Assembly: GCA_029945375.1 (NCBI GenBank)
Contig: CM057067.1
Coordinates: 2,232,001-2,296,000 of the forward strand
From: Agaricus subrufescens
Taxonomy: Eukaryota > Basidiomycota > Agaricomycetes > Agaricales > Agaricaceae
Direction: 5' to 3'
Length of the DNA stretch: 64,000 bases
The notes beneath the pieces are model-generated. The model saw nothing but the letters and a program-made list of their open reading frames with translations. It searched no databases and was not told the DNA's origin. Positions 1-12,626 of the stretch are shown here, piece by piece. Made by a program: the position numbers and the translations under genes. Within the stretch, counting starts at the first letter, position 1. Every line of letters begins with the position of its first letter.

Positions 1-1
1 C

Positions 2-2689
2 CGGGCTGTATATCTGCTGAAAAGCAAGTCTGAGGCCTTTGAAGTGTTCAAAATCTACAAATCTTGGGCTGAAAACCAACTAGGAGTCAAAATGCGCGCT
101 CTACAGGATGATAAAGGCGGTGAATACATGTCTAAAGCCTTCCTAGCCTTCATGGAGCAGTGTGGCATTGATAGGAGGCATTCTACTCGCAACAGGCCTC
201 AGCAGAACGGTCTAGCTGAAAGGGCTAACAGAACTATGGGTGAAAAGATCACTGCAATGCTCTCTGAGTCGAAATTGCCCCCGAGTTTCTGGGGTGAATG
301 CATCTCCTCTATGGTGCATGTATGGAATAGGCTTCCTACATTGTCTCTCCCTGGTTCTACTCCCTTCCAAGCGTTCTATAAGCGAAAACCCGACGTTTCC
401 CACCTCCGGGTATGGGGGTGCACTGCCTACGTGCATATACAGCAAGATAAACGCGATTCTCTTCAGCCCCACTACGAAAAATGCGTTTTTATAGGCTATC
501 CTACTGGCTACAAGGGCTGGAAGTTCTATAACCCAGTCACCAAGCGTTCAATCATCTCTGAAAGGGCAGAATTCGATGAAAGGTACTTCCCTGGCACTTC
601 TAGAGCTCAACTCGATGCTATTCCTTCATTTGCTGGCCCTCCCAGCTCTCCCAAAACTCCTATCGCTTCAGAGCCCTCTCCAGCGCTCCCCTCATCGCAT
701 TTCGACTTCCCACCTCTCCAGGATGAAGGGGGTGGTATCTGGCCTCTCCCTGCACCATCTCCGCTGCCTAGTTTGACTCCTGCAAGTGATATTCCTCCTG
801 AAGAGTCTAAAGCACCTCAGAATGCTTCTGAAGCTCCTGTGATCGCTCCTGCATCTCCTGTGCTCGCTCCTGCATCTCCTGTCGCTCCCTCTCCACCTAG
901 AATGCCTCCACAACCTCCTGCACCGCTCCCTGTCACTCCTCTGACCGCTCCTGTGCCTGCTGAGCCTCCATGAGTCCCTAGGCACACCAATCGAGTTAGA
1001 CGACCCCCTGGTGAGTGGTGGAGGGTCAAAAACATCGACCTACCTGGAGACAATCCAGAACTAGAAGAGGAGGCCGCTTTTTTGGTTGACAGTGACTTCT
1101 GTGATGTAGAGTTTGCTGGAGCGGTTTCTAATGCGGATCCTTGCTCCTACAGGCTGGCTATGCAGTCCCCTGACCGCTCTCACTGGCAGGACGCTTGTAA
1201 CACTGAAATCTTCAATCTGGAGGCCAACAGGACCTGGGAACTCGTTGATTTGCCTCCTGGAAAGAAGGTAGTCAACTCTGGATGGGTATTCAAGGTCAAA
1301 AGGCATGCCAACGGCTCAATTGAGCGCTATAGGGCTCGCCTTGTTGCTAAAGGCTTCTCCCAGCATCCTGGCTTCGATTACACTGAGGTTTTTGCTCCTA
1401 CATTCCGCCCTGCCTCCCTGCGCCTCATTGTAGCCTTAGCTGCAAGAGAAGGCTTCAAAATGCGCTCCGTCGACATCTCTTCTGCCTTTACCTATGGGGA
1501 ACTCGAAGAGGAGATCTACATGAGACAACCAGAGGGCTACCACACTGGGGGACCTAATATGGTCTTCAGGCTCCAAAAATCGCTCTATGGCCTTAAGCAG
1601 GCTGCCAGGCAATGGAACAAGAAGCTCAGAAGTGTCCTAGAAGGTATTGGCTACTCCAGGTTTCGCTCCGACAACTCTATCTACATTTATTCCAAGGGAG
1701 ACATCAAGGTCATAGTGCCTGTCTTCATTGATGATATAACTCTGGTGTCTAAAAGCGATGCTGCTGTCTCTGCTGCTATCTCTGAGCTGTCTAGCCACTT
1801 CAAACTTCGAGATCTCGGGTCTACAACTCTACTACTGGGTATCCAGGTGAAGCAGGACTGTTCTAAGCGCACCATTTCGCTCTCACAAGAGCACTACATC
1901 AAGGAGCTGCTAGAACGATTCCATATGGATGATTCCAACTCCCTTTCCACCCCACTTCCACCTGGTTCTGAGCTCTCCGACATTGTGCCCTCTCTCGAGG
2001 AGCAGGCTGAGATGAAATCAGTTCCTTATCTCTCTGCTGTAGGTGCCCTGCAGTATCTGGCCACCATGACTCGTCCCGACATCGCTTATGCTGTCTCCTA
2101 CCTTGGGAGATTCAATCATAACCCTGCTCCTGCCCATTGGCTTGCAGTGAAGCATTTACTTTGCTATTTGAAGGGTACCCTGCACTACCAGCTCGTCTAC
2201 AGAGGTGGTGACTCTGGGGAACTGTTTACCACCTATTCTGACGCCTCTCACGGCGGCTGCAAGGCCACAGGTCGAGCTACAGGTGGATATGTGACTATTC
2301 TCTCTGGTGCTGCTGTAGGCTGGTCCTCAAAGCGTCAGCCCTTTGTGACTCTCTCGAGCACTGAGGCCGAGTTTGTGGCTGCAGTTGAGGCAGGAAAGGA
2401 GATCAAGTGGACCAGGAACATTCTCAGCAAGTTTGGCTACCCCCAGACACTTGCTTCGACTTTATTTGTTGATAACAAGTCTGGAATCAGTGTGGCAAAG
2501 AATCCTGAGCACCACGGGCGCATGAAACACCTGGATCTTCGGTTCTACTGGCTCCGGGAGGCTGTAGAAGAAGGAATCATCGATCCCCTCTATGTTTCTA
2601 CTGATCAGCAAGTGGCCGACATTCTGACCAAGGCTGTGGCACCAAAGGTGATTGATTTTGCTGTCCCACTATTGGAACTTGGACACTAG
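2..2689 (+). pseudogene. Ty1/copia polyprotein, 3' part (integrase end, RT, RNase H), one in-frame stop
   Basis: One reading frame runs from the window edge to a TAG at 2687-2689, broken only by TGA at 971-973. Before the stop is the C-terminal half of a copia integrase (GGEYMS, PQQNGLAERANRTM, FWGE, LRVWGCTAYVH, FIGYPTGYKGWKFY) followed by a proline-rich linker. After it come the reverse transcriptase (WVFKVKRHANGSIERYRARL, FIDDITLV, the YVDD-box equivalent), and the copia RNase H region (SSTEAEFVAA, VDNKSGISVA, HLDLRFYWLRE). Retroelement polyproteins are cut by their own protease into enzymes that copy and insert the element. The 5' part (gag, protease, integrase start) lies outside the window. 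The stop sits in a CCA-TGA-GTC context, so a C to T change of a CGA arginine codon would explain it. Otherwise the frame is remarkably preserved, suggesting a young element. Confidence 0.93.
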
Positions 2690-2710
2690 ACTGCTTGGAT
2701 CAAGGGGGTG

Positions 2711-3292
2711 TGTTAGAATGCCCCAAGCATTCAGCTATTAGAATGACTGGACAATTTGTTTTGTGTATATCTCAACTTAGAGTAATGTGGACGGTTCCGC
2801 TCACGTGATAGATTAGTCAGCGCATGTTGAACTTGCCTGTGGACGACTTAGAAGTCTTTAGCTTCTTATACTTGTCCACAGGTGAGCAATCTCTTTGTAT
2901 TGTTGTTATAGCTTCTTATACTTGTCCACAGATTAACTGTGCTAATACTAGCTCATTTCTTATCCGATCTGCTCGATACTAGCGTCGTTAGGATCGCCAC
3001 TGCAAACTCTACGTTCCACTTCCAACACAGTGCACTCAAAGTCCTGCGTGGCCAAGGATGCTGATGTAGAGTGAATTGACAACATTGGCTTGAACAGGAA
3101 TTTGATGGTGAGGTGATGTTTCTCTGACTTGATAATGTTAGCTTTGCTGTTGCTGTAGGAAGAGAAAGGGTCAGGGATTGTGTGTGAGAGCAAAGCAAAG
3201 CAGTCTACCTGGGGCCACATCATTTTCTCCCTCTTTCTGTTGTTCTTGTCTGCCTACCGCCCCCATCTCTGGGCAGTCTTGTAGACCTAACA
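2711..3292 (+). repeat. 3' LTR of the copia element
   Basis: The polyprotein stop is followed by a purine tract (CAAGGGGGTG) at 2701-2710 and then TGTTAG, the usual start of a copia LTR. The first matching end in the other orientation, CTAACA, is at 3287-3292, giving a 582-base LTR with perfect 6-base inverted ends. The start is well supported; the end is a choice by symmetry, since the 5' LTR is not in the window to compare. Inside, a 23-base block beginning TAGCTTCTTATACTTG occurs twice, at 2859 and 2909, a 50-base period. Confidence 0.6.
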
Positions 3293-4366
3293 GTGGGATG
3301 AATTTCATTGCGGCCAGTTGCACCTGCAGGAGAGTGGTGTTGCTTGGGATCTCATGATCCCTTGTTGCTCAGCTTTGGATGTACAGACATCATAGAGGGT
3401 GAATATATATTGGAACTTCATGATGCAAGGATTGAGGATTCAGCAAGGATTGAGGATTTGGCAAGGTTGAATCTGAGGGTGGCAGTATCATGTAGCAATA
3501 CTGTCACTACATAACCGTCAGTGAGTTTTTTCATGCCAAAGAAAAGTAAAATAAAACAAACATTTTGAGGCCTTTGAGTTTGTTGAGCAGCCGGTTGACC
3601 AGTGTCAGTATGTCTGTGAGGCACTCCATATGCCACCCTTCTCCTCATTCTTCCCTTCTCTTCACCAATGCAACCCTGCTCCTCCTACTCCTCTATGGAC
3701 CCTTGCGCAATATTCCTGCAGCATTGAATGCTGATAGCAATCACAAGGGAATAGCTCAATGCTCCCAGACTTGTTATAGGCACTTTGAGTTAAAAGCACC
3801 TCTTCATGCATGATGCATTATTACTCCAATTGTATAGAGCCTACAAACACAGGAATGGGTCAGGAACTGGTATTTCAAGTAGTGAATTGGATTTGCATAT
3901 GGATTAAATTTGTTGTTGATTGGGATAGCCTAGTGAATGGGTACAGCAGTCGATGGTACCAGCCCACACTCAACCGGCTGTTGGCCATGTGATGAAGATG
4001 ATCTTGATGTAAAGGAGAAAACCTGCTTCCCCAATTAGGTTTTGGTGGAATGCATAGACCAGGGAATAACAGGTATAGGTAAACAAGTTAACATGTAGGC
4101 TCTGATGGAGGCATAAAGCGGGGACAAGGAGTCAGGTTGAGATAGCAATCTGTGTGAGTCATGAAGATACAAGCAGTGTGTCTAAGTTCACTATCACGTG
4201 ACTTTGTTGATCAGCTGTTGATTTACTGATCTCGCAGGGTTGAAAAAGTCTTAGGCACAGATGAAAGCTTATGCAGAGTAGGCAGAAGAAACAGAATGTA
4301 TTACATATAGACTTTCAAGCTACTTGTTCAGGGAACAACAAAAACTAAGTACATTGCCCATACCCT
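3293..4366. other. No gene recognised; 3' flank of the Tnp2 element
   Basis: Only short frames without family resemblance are present. If the Tnp2 gene at 4367-7817 belongs to a complete transposon, its 3' non-coding end should lie here. A CACTA word occurs at about 3506, but I found no matching TAGTG partner beyond the other end, so no terminal repeats are called. Confidence 0.4.
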
Positions 4367-7300
4367 TTAATCAAGGTGGACAGGTACAACACTACTTCTA
4401 TCAATGATACTCCAGCGGTTTCTATCCCATACCCTACCAATAAGACACTGCACTGTGTCCAGATCAATCAGTTCAACTGGTCCCATCTCTGAGTAATAAA
4501 AAAGATTGTTTTCAACTCATGTTTTGAGTACTTCAACAACAACATAAATGATTGTTGAGGGTGTTGAAAGACCTAACTGAGGTGTCGCTGGTAGATTCAA
4601 GACAAGAACATGTTTTGCTTGTCCAGAAAATATTCTTTTTACATATTCTGGTGTTTGGTTCCGATGACAAGCATGTTTATCCACCATCTGATAGTACTAG
4701 AACAAAATGTTGTTCAGATCAATTAATAGATTCTGATACTAAAGGTACCTTACCTTTATGTATGTTGCATCTCTTGAGTCTTCACTCCACTGAACCATAT
4801 TATGACATACAATAGTATCTCCACGTGGAAGACATGTTATCCTACCATACTGTGTGATAGGTTTACTGAGGTTGACAACAGCTTGAATGTCAGCTTTATG
4901 TTTTTCAAACCAAGTGGCAAGTGCTGCATAAAGCTTATCACGGAGTTGAGTTGTGATAACATCTTGCCTTTGTGGTTGATGCAGCTTGTGGGATGGATCT
5001 ATAAATACTATTTCAGCTCTAGAAAATTAAAATATGATCGAAACTTACATAGATCTGAGATAAATGCATTTCTTGAATATTTTTCTACCTTGGGGCTAAG
5101 ACATAACTCTGAGTGAGCATTATATTTTAGCTGAATTTGATCAAGCTGTGCCATTGCTATAACAAAAGAACTGATAGATGCATATGGATGCTGCCTGCTC
5201 TGGATAGAAGGAAGAAGAGTGTTACAGTGCCACTCCATGGGGAAGGCCCAGTATGTCCAAATGGGACCAGCAGACTGAATGCCCCAGGCAATATGAAGAA
5301 GAGCATGTATTGTTAGTGGACAAGCCAATAGTTGATTGGGTTGATGACAGTAGTATAATCTACTTCAAATTAGAACTTACTCATATAATTACAAATATAA
5401 GGCTTACCTCTCATATTCTTCTACCCAAGATTGAAAACCACCATCAATTTGGTCCAGCATCTCTTCATCAATCTCAAGTTCAAGACACATTTTAAGGAGC
5501 TCCACAAGTTTCATGAAGTGCTTGTAATAAAGTGGTCGTTGAAATTTGTTGAGTAAAACAATTGGAGCAATATAGAGAGTCCAGTTTGAATACATTTCAG
5601 AAGTCATTTGACCTTGCTGAGTGGCAATATTAGGTACTGGTGCACCAAATGCTGAAGGAATTGTTGATTTTGATGCAGCTGTTTTTTCTCCAATTTCTTT
5701 CCAATCTGCAGGTGAAATAACGTATGATTCCCCTTCATGATTAAGATCCTTGAAACTTGCTGTCCAGAATAAAATGAGATTGGGAATTAGATTTTCCCAT
5801 ATGAGGTGCATGAAGTTGAAGGGAAATGACACCAGAAAAGAAATTGAAGTGATTGCACTGAGAATAGGAGTGCCTTTGATGCCATAGTGTTTTGAAAGGT
5901 GGTCATATGCTACACGAGTTGTAGCTTTCTGTACCTCCTTGGCTTGAGCCATCAACTTATTATGAATATGGATAGGAAGTTGAGCAGGATTGTATAGTGG
6001 AGGATCAGATTGTGGAAATCGATGCAGAGGGACATAATATGTTTGAGATGTATCACCATGGATACCTGTGATGTTGCATACACAACAAGGGCTGATCCCA
6101 TTTGACCCTTTCATATGCATGATCAGGGCCATGGCAGGGATATCACTAAACACCAAAAGCGTGGAGTAGAAAAAGAGATTTCTCAATCCCATCAAAAGCC
6201 TTGACCCCAACTTCAAGCTGAATTAGCTCCTGTACAAGAGGCCAGAGAAATGAATCCATATCCCATGGTTTTTTAGGCCCTGGAACTGTCCCAACATTTA
6301 TGCAAAACTGCTTTTGAAAGCAAATTTCAGGGGGGGAGATTATAATTGAATAGAATGATGGGCCAACATGTTTTATCTCGTTGCTTGAATGGAGCAAATC
6401 CATTAGTGGAAAGTCCCAGTGTGATATCGTGTTCATCAGAAAAATAGAAGAATGGCTGGTCACCACTCACAGGGACAACCCAGGTCAGCAATGACTGGTA
6501 GTGAAGTCCATCAAAAATGTCAGAGACAGTACCAGGCTGGTGTTCAAACCTAGCCCAATAGCACATTTTTTCAGCGTGTTGACTATTGGCTACCATGGCT
6601 CGAAGGCGTGGAATAAGTGGGATATAGTTGAAAGACTTGTGTGGCTTGTTTCAATTATCAAACTGGGGCTCCTGGCAGTGAGGGCACTCAGTGAGATTTG
6701 CATAGGGTCCAGTGTAGCAGACACAGCTGTTTACGCAACAGCTGTAATGTATTGGTGAGAAGCCAGAGAGAAGGCAGACATGTTTTTTTGTTGACTTGAG
6801 TGAGCTTTGGGAGGAATCCGGAAAAGCGGCCGCAAGTCTTTCAAAAGTGTGCTCTGTCAAGTGATCCTCAACTTTGAGGACATATTTTCAGAGCAGACAG
6901 AGGTCATTGTCGCTCAGAGACTCATCTACAATGAGATGAGTAAAACAATTGATATGAGCAAAATAAATAAAAGACAAACCTCTAGTCATCATAAATTGAA
7001 TATAATCCTCGTTGACATAATCCCAGAGTGAGATTGCAGCAACATCTTCATTGGGCAGCTGAGATCCTTCACCTCCTTCGCCTCCCTCACCTCCTTCAAC
7101 TCTGGGCTCATCTTCTGTGTCTTTTTCATCACTATCCCCACCCTCACCTTCTTCATCACTATCCCAACCCTTGCCTTCATCTTCACCTGGTTCCTGTTCA
7201 TTATCCCTAGGCTCACTTTCCCCATCTCTAGTCACAGTCCTGTCGTCTTTGCTGTCACTTCCATTGTCTCCACTATCATCTCCATCCTCTTTGGCCTCAC

Positions 7301-7817
7301 CCCTATTGTCCCCAGTTCCTGCCATTGAGAAAGTGCCTAAGTCATCATGATTTGGATCTCTTTCAAGGTCATTGTCTCCTAGATCACCAGCAGCTCGCTC
7401 CTGCTCAAAAGAACCAACTTGGTGTGCCAAGTAACTGCCCTATCGATGTATGACAGTACGGTTGTTAATTTCAGTAACAAGTACCAAACAATCAGGAGAT
7501 GTGGGGTGTGTGTCAGGCATTTGACAATCATACTCATCAAGCAGGGTATCATCAAGACTTTGAACATTGTATTCATCAGGGAGAGTATCATTGATACTGG
7601 AAACTTCATTGATTTTGGAACTCATATGTCTCTTTTTCAACTGCAATTTGGGGCTACCATCTCCAGCTAGAAATGACCCCTGCTGCTTCCTTCTGACCAT
7701 ACTCCCACCCGCTGACTCTGTTTGCATCCATGCAATGTGTGCTTGTCTTGTTGGGTACAAAACTAGTTTGTTGCACCCACAAATGCATATGACTTTGCCA
7801 GTACTTTGGGATGCCAT
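4367..7817 (-). CDS. Tnp2-family (CACTA/EnSpm-type) transposase, multi-exon, integrity uncertain
   Basis: The minus strand reads as a fungal Tnp2 transposase in several blocks. The start MASQSTGKVICICGC is at 7817. An acidic linker follows. A cysteine cluster (SCCVNSCVCYTGPYANLTEC) lies near 6660-6770. Next come ITLGLSTNGFAPF and CWPIILFNYNLPP, then GPKKPWDMDSFLWPL, then MKGSNGISPCCVC and FMHLIWENLIPNLILFW (5404-6216), then ACPLTIHALLHIA and YWAFPMEWHCNTLLPSIQSR (5008-5328), then a C-terminal part with VQWSEDSRDATYIK (about 4770-4950) and ELIDLDTVQCLIGRVWDR, ending VHLD-stop at 4367. These enzymes cut and paste CACTA elements. Blocks are separated by candidate short introns, but at about 7435 the frame changes without an obvious intron, so a frameshift is possible. 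Nearly all family blocks are present in order, so the gene is close to full length. Confidence 0.85.
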
Positions 7818-9050
7818 GAGTAACTGAGGAGAAGGTAGTACAAATCAGAAATAGTACTCACAGCCTGATAGGTCCCGAATGGTACTGGCAATGTGGGGTA
7901 CACATGGATGCCAGTGAGTGTTCACTGAGTGGCACTACAGTAGGAGGTTAGTTGTGCTCTGCCACATCAAAAACAAGCAACAAACGCACCTGAGACCAGA
8001 AAAAAACAGCTAGTTTTCCAAGTAGCAAGCAAGAAATTGATTATGCGAGAGAATTTATTTGACCCAGGAAAGCCAGACTCCAGAACCAGAACAAAGTCAA
8101 GCACGTCGAATGTGCTTCTGAGAATCAAGAGAGAGGAAGTCAAAGTTTAGATAAGCAAGGACAACAGCATCTGTATTGCTGCCATTACCCAGTCTCAGGC
8201 AGGATATATCATGACATGACCCAGTGAAGAGGCAGCAGTCGGCCTTTACTCAGATCAATGTTGAATACAAACAGATCAAAATATCTTCAACAATGCTCCT
8301 CTCCTCAACCTCAATGTGCACTCTGTCTCATATTACCATTCTCATGTGTGAGCACTGACACCTATCAAGAGATATGAGAAAAAGCTTCACCCACTATAAC
8401 CAAGGTTGACTGAGCCTGGCAACGAGGATCACAATGTTCAAGACCTTTGTCATCTGCGCCCACTCCTTATCCCACTGTACATTCCCAAACTGCTGGTATC
8501 AGTAACAATGACCTGATTATGTCTCATAGAAGCCACCCCATGATTCCCCTTCAAGTCTTTCCCTTGTCCCATTCTCTTCAAGCCTGAAGTCATCTAATGA
8601 AGTACTAGTAGTTCAAGTGACACAGCTATGCTTTTAGACAAACTCAAACCACCATATGGCTGACAATACCTTCAAAACTTCACAGATGCATCAGCACTTG
8701 TGTGCTGCCAATTTGAGGTCAAAGGATGTATAACATCCAGTGACGTTAGAGCTGTGACAGACAATGTGAGTTCTCAGATTTCTTACCTTCTATAAGTCTA
8801 TTGATTTTTCTCTCATGTTGGAGATCCAAGCTCTTGGCACAACCAGCAGTTGAGGGTCATGTTGGAAGGTATCCGAACCTATTGTATGTCTATCTTTTTT
8901 TTTCTTTGCGCCTTATATATTGCTAATGAAGTTACTCGGTATCAAAATCATTAGGAGTCAAGGTAGGGCAGGTATGCATGGTGAAGGCTACTGGTGCATC
9001 AATATGGCATTTGTAGCAGAGTGGGATGGCAAGGCCAGCTTACCATCCAT
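7818..9050. other. No gene recognised
   Basis: No frame resembles a known family. The 5' non-coding end of the Tnp2 element should begin here, upstream of its start at 7817. A short T-rich tract lies near 8890-8905. Confidence 0.4.
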
Positions 9051-9126
9051 GAAAGCAGGCAATGATGGCAAAAGTACACAATGACAGCAAAAGTGGGCGA
9101 TGACAGTGAAAGCAGGCAATGATAGC
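9051..9126. repeat. Minisatellite, four 19-base units
   Basis: Four imperfect tandem copies of a 19-base unit (9051-9069, 9070-9088, 9089-9107, 9108-9126). The first begins GAAAGCAGGCAATGATGGC. The first and last units differ by one base, while the inner two share AAAAGT...GATGACAG-type changes. No coding role is apparent. Confidence 0.85.
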
Positions 9127-10074
9127 AATGGAAATCGACAGGAGAGGTACCAGATAGATGATTAGAGGGAGGGGAAGACTGTCCAAGAACTTTCCCTGCT
9201 GGCTCTAAGACCCAACCAGTCCTCAAAGCAGCCCACCACCCTTTCAGCATTGCAGTCTTTCTGAGAAAGATACAATGCCACCACCCTCTTTGCCCCATTG
9301 CTTCAATCCAGACTGACAGACACTACCTTCCACTCCCTACACCTTACATAGCCCTGCTCGCTTTTAAGGCACAACAGGCTGTCAAAGAGGTCTGTAGTAA
9401 CAACCTGTGCCAGTCTCTTGTATACACTGTTGATATCCCTCTTAATCCTCAAAATTCCCAAATCCAGCTGACCAAGAAAGCTTTCCCACCTCAAAACTGC
9501 CTCTACCCCAGTCCAAGCCCTTCCAAATAAAAGCCTCTCAATCCTGAGAGACCCTATTATGCACTGTACAACAGAGCCCAAACTGACCTTTGATTTTGAC
9601 AGCTCACACCCAACTCACAGCAGCTCCCTGATCATTGTTGATATGACCCCCTTCATGCTAACATGCTTGTCCATCTACAACAAATAAATGGACACCTTTC
9701 TTGCCTTTCCAGATCAAATACTTTGTGCTGCCTTTACACATATGGATTAAGTGGACAGTAGATTTGATCATGCAGATAATATAGACCAATTGACTCTGAC
9801 CAGTTTTCAACCAAAAGTGGTGGAATTTTCTAGTGGAAAATTCCAACTGAAAATTTCACTAGTAAATGTGATATAAGATGCCATGTGGTGATCTGTCAGT
9901 AGACATAGAGTAAACTATCATTTACTTAATAAATTTATAATGCCCCAAAAGTATTAATTTTCAGTGCCATAAAATGAAGGAATTGAAAACCACCCTGAAT
10001 GCATCAATTGTCTCACATCACTGTTTACTGGTGTTTAAATCACCGGCTCAGGTCTCACAGTGGATGTACAGTAG
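9127..10074. other. No gene recognised
   Basis: Short minus-strand frames at 8999-9298 and 9303-9581 have no family resemblance. A small inverted pair (TCTAGTGGAAA / TTTCACTAGTA) lies near 9829-9866. The 3' half may be degenerate gypsy sequence, because a gypsy integrase tail begins at 10075. Confidence 0.35.
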
Positions 10075-10761
10075 ATGTTATACAAAGCTACAGACAGTGA
10101 AGTGAAAAAGTGGTTTTGGCACCTACATCAAGTTATGTGGGCAGACAAAATTACTGTAAGAAAGGGGACAGAATGTTCTCCTTACTTCATGGTTACCAGG
10201 GCTCATCCAACAATACCCTTGGACATAGTCAAGGCAACTTGGTTAGTGAAATATCCTGAACAATTTGTTGAGACTGCAGAGTTGCTCTGTTTGCGAGCTC
10301 TTGCCCTGGCTAAACATGTAAAACATGTAGAGCAAATGAGGGCAAGGTTGATGAAAGAAAAAGTGGATCAAGCCTTAAGATTAGAAGAGGATGCAAAAGC
10401 GAGAATTAAGGAATATGATCTGGAGGCAGGGAGCTTGGTCCTGGTAAAGAATTCAGTGATTGAAATGTCAGCCAATAGAAAAATGAAACCTCAATATCTC
10501 GGACCCATGGTAGTGGTTCAAAGGTTCAAAGGGGGAGCATATGTGCTTTCTGGGATGGATGGCTTGGTATGGCAGAATAAAGTTGCTGCATTCCAGGTTA
10601 TTCCTTACCTGGTGAGGGAGAAGCTCGAGTATTCTGATGCAATCATTAAGCTGTTAGATACAAGTGAGGAGGAGTTAGAACTATTGGAGGAACCAGTTGA
10701 GACTATTGAATTGGACAAAGAAGCCAATGAGTCAGATGAGGAGACAGTCGAGGGAGAATAG
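10075..10761 (+). pseudogene. Ty3/gypsy polyprotein, C-terminal integrase fragment
   Basis: A 228-residue frame matches the C-terminal end of fungal gypsy integrases: the order is CSPYFMVTRAHPTIPLDI, ATWLVKYP, LCLRALALAKH, then a lysine-rich helix, then GSLVLVKNS, NRKMKPQYLGPMVVV, KGGAYVLSGMDG and FQVIPYLVRE. It closes with an acidic tail (about residues 190-228). A stop codon lies directly before the first ATG and none of the protease, RT, RNase H or integrase core is upstream, so this is a 5'-truncated remnant. It lies about 1.4 kb outside the left arm. Confidence 0.85.
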
Positions 10762-12195
10762 AACCTTTGTTATTGAACACTAACTAGGAGAAAACTAGTC
10801 TTGGACAAGTATGCTATAATGTTAAATAGCTTACTTGTCTATTTTCACTGTGAGACCAGGCTCCTACCCAGCTTGCTCACTGTTCACATGAGCTTAGTCA
10901 GAAGTAAGATGCTCACTCAGTGAGCGGCTGGCACTACTTGTTGTTCGGCCATCACCGATGAACTTTTCCCACGCGATGTTACGGCCCCAGCCATTTTACG
11001 CGTGAAAATCTACGTTTAATGCAGTTAGGTGTACGTATTAAGTTCGAGAATGAACAATCGGTCACCCAGTTACAGATAAGCTCAGTCGAGGACATGTGTG
11101 AAGAGAGGTTGACCTAGGGGACAGTCGAGATTGCATCCGCGATTCTTAGCAGGAAAACCGTACTGCTAGGGGGAATATAATCGCGTTCAAGGACTTAAAA
11201 TGGAAGTCTCGAGGCTGAGTCTAGGGAGACTTTGCTGGAAATTATCATCGAGGTTGGCTATGGGATGGCTCGAGGACTTAGCGGAACGCGGTTCCTTCAG
11301 CGGACCTTATGCTAAACCGAATCTATAACTACTACCTGCCTAATAAGGAAAGGGCCAGGAAGTAGATGACTTACACATGTCGAGACTGAATTAACCTGAA
11401 GCGAGACTGTTGGAATTGTTGGTCGAGACTCTGGATCAGGCAGTAATAGTGATAATCTCGGAGCAACTAAAGGCGAGATAGAAGCGTAGTTTAATCGAGG
11501 ACATCTTATCGACGGGATAATCAGTGGGTGGTGCGCCTCAAGAGTTTCTAGACTAGGGTCTAGGGTTAGAAGCTCGTTAGCCAATGAGGAGTGGAAGATT
11601 AGGCAAGTGTGATGTTTGGTCGAGGAGACTGAATAGTCGAGACTGTTGATTGGTGGAGAAAGATGAGTCGAGGAAACTATACCCATTCAGTGCTGGATAC
11701 GGACTTGGTTATCTGTTTCATATTTGTTTATTTTGTCTCAGTTTTTTATTGTGTATCATATATAGTCGCCAGTCGAGGACAAGGTTCAGGATCAAATCTT
11801 TGCCCAAGCGCTGTGCAAGTGAAATCGAGTTTGGTTAAACTTCGCAGTGTTCTAAGCATTTCTTAAAGTTCTTTCTCAACTCAGAAGGACTTGTGTTCTG
11901 CTCGAGAGAGTATCTTCACTGGTCTAATAGGATCGCAATAGCATTCGGTGCTAGCTCGACTTGTCTTGCAGTCTGTCTCAAAGCACGAAGGCAGGTCAAG
12001 GCTCTCCGAGTTTGTTGAGGCATCACTAGGGTGGACTCGCTACCCCTCCTAGATAGGTGTCTAACCCACCCTATTGAGGACAGTTGTCGCGAGCTTAGCC
12101 CCTCGTCGCGAAGGTTCTAATCGAAACGGCATAGGTCTGGAAGAGGTTTCTATTCAGTCGAGACTTGTTTCACATTTCTATTCTACCCCTATTTT
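10762..12195. other. TCGAG-rich non-coding stretch, probably gypsy 3' end or LTR
   Basis: No gene is recognised. The word TCGAG, usually as GTCGAGGA or GTCGAGAC, occurs at least 15 times between 10748 and 12195, for example at 11086, 11125, 11209, 11248, 11270, 11380, 11423, 11495, 11620, 11637, 11668 and 11773. Roughly one or two would be expected by chance. It follows the gypsy integrase tail and reaches the outer edge of the left arm. An LTR is possible, but no boundaries are clear. Confidence 0.5.
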
Positions 12196-12626
12196 CATTT
12201 AATACTTAATCGAGACACTTACTTTCACTTTCTTTCTGATTTATTCTCCCCACGAACCGCACTTGAGACTCGGTGTAATTCAAAGGGTTGCATTCGCATT
12301 CGATTTTATATTTTATATTTTATTTTCCACATTCACACCGATCTAGTCTCTTCAACGGAGTACCTTTCCATAAACACAAAATTGGGCTGTCCTCTCATAA
12401 CCTCAGCTTGTGGTTCCTGAATTGTCAGATTTCTCATTGCAAGCTATGTTTTGTGGATGTAGGCTGTTCCCTGGAAGTGCTAGTGGGTAAAACTTGGGAC
12501 AATGGTGGTTGAAAGCAGGGATGGGGGTTGGCCAATTTTTTGAAAAAGAAAAATAGTACTGAAATACAGATAGTAAAAGATATGTATAATTGTAACAATT
12601 ACAAACTGTTTGATCCTACTTCAAGC

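Noticed and set aside
3506..7940. CACTA words on either side of the Tnp2 gene (about 3506 and 7927) as possible transposon ends.
   Set aside because: Both are in the same orientation and no TAGTG partner with matching neighbouring bases was found, so terminal inverted repeats cannot be claimed.
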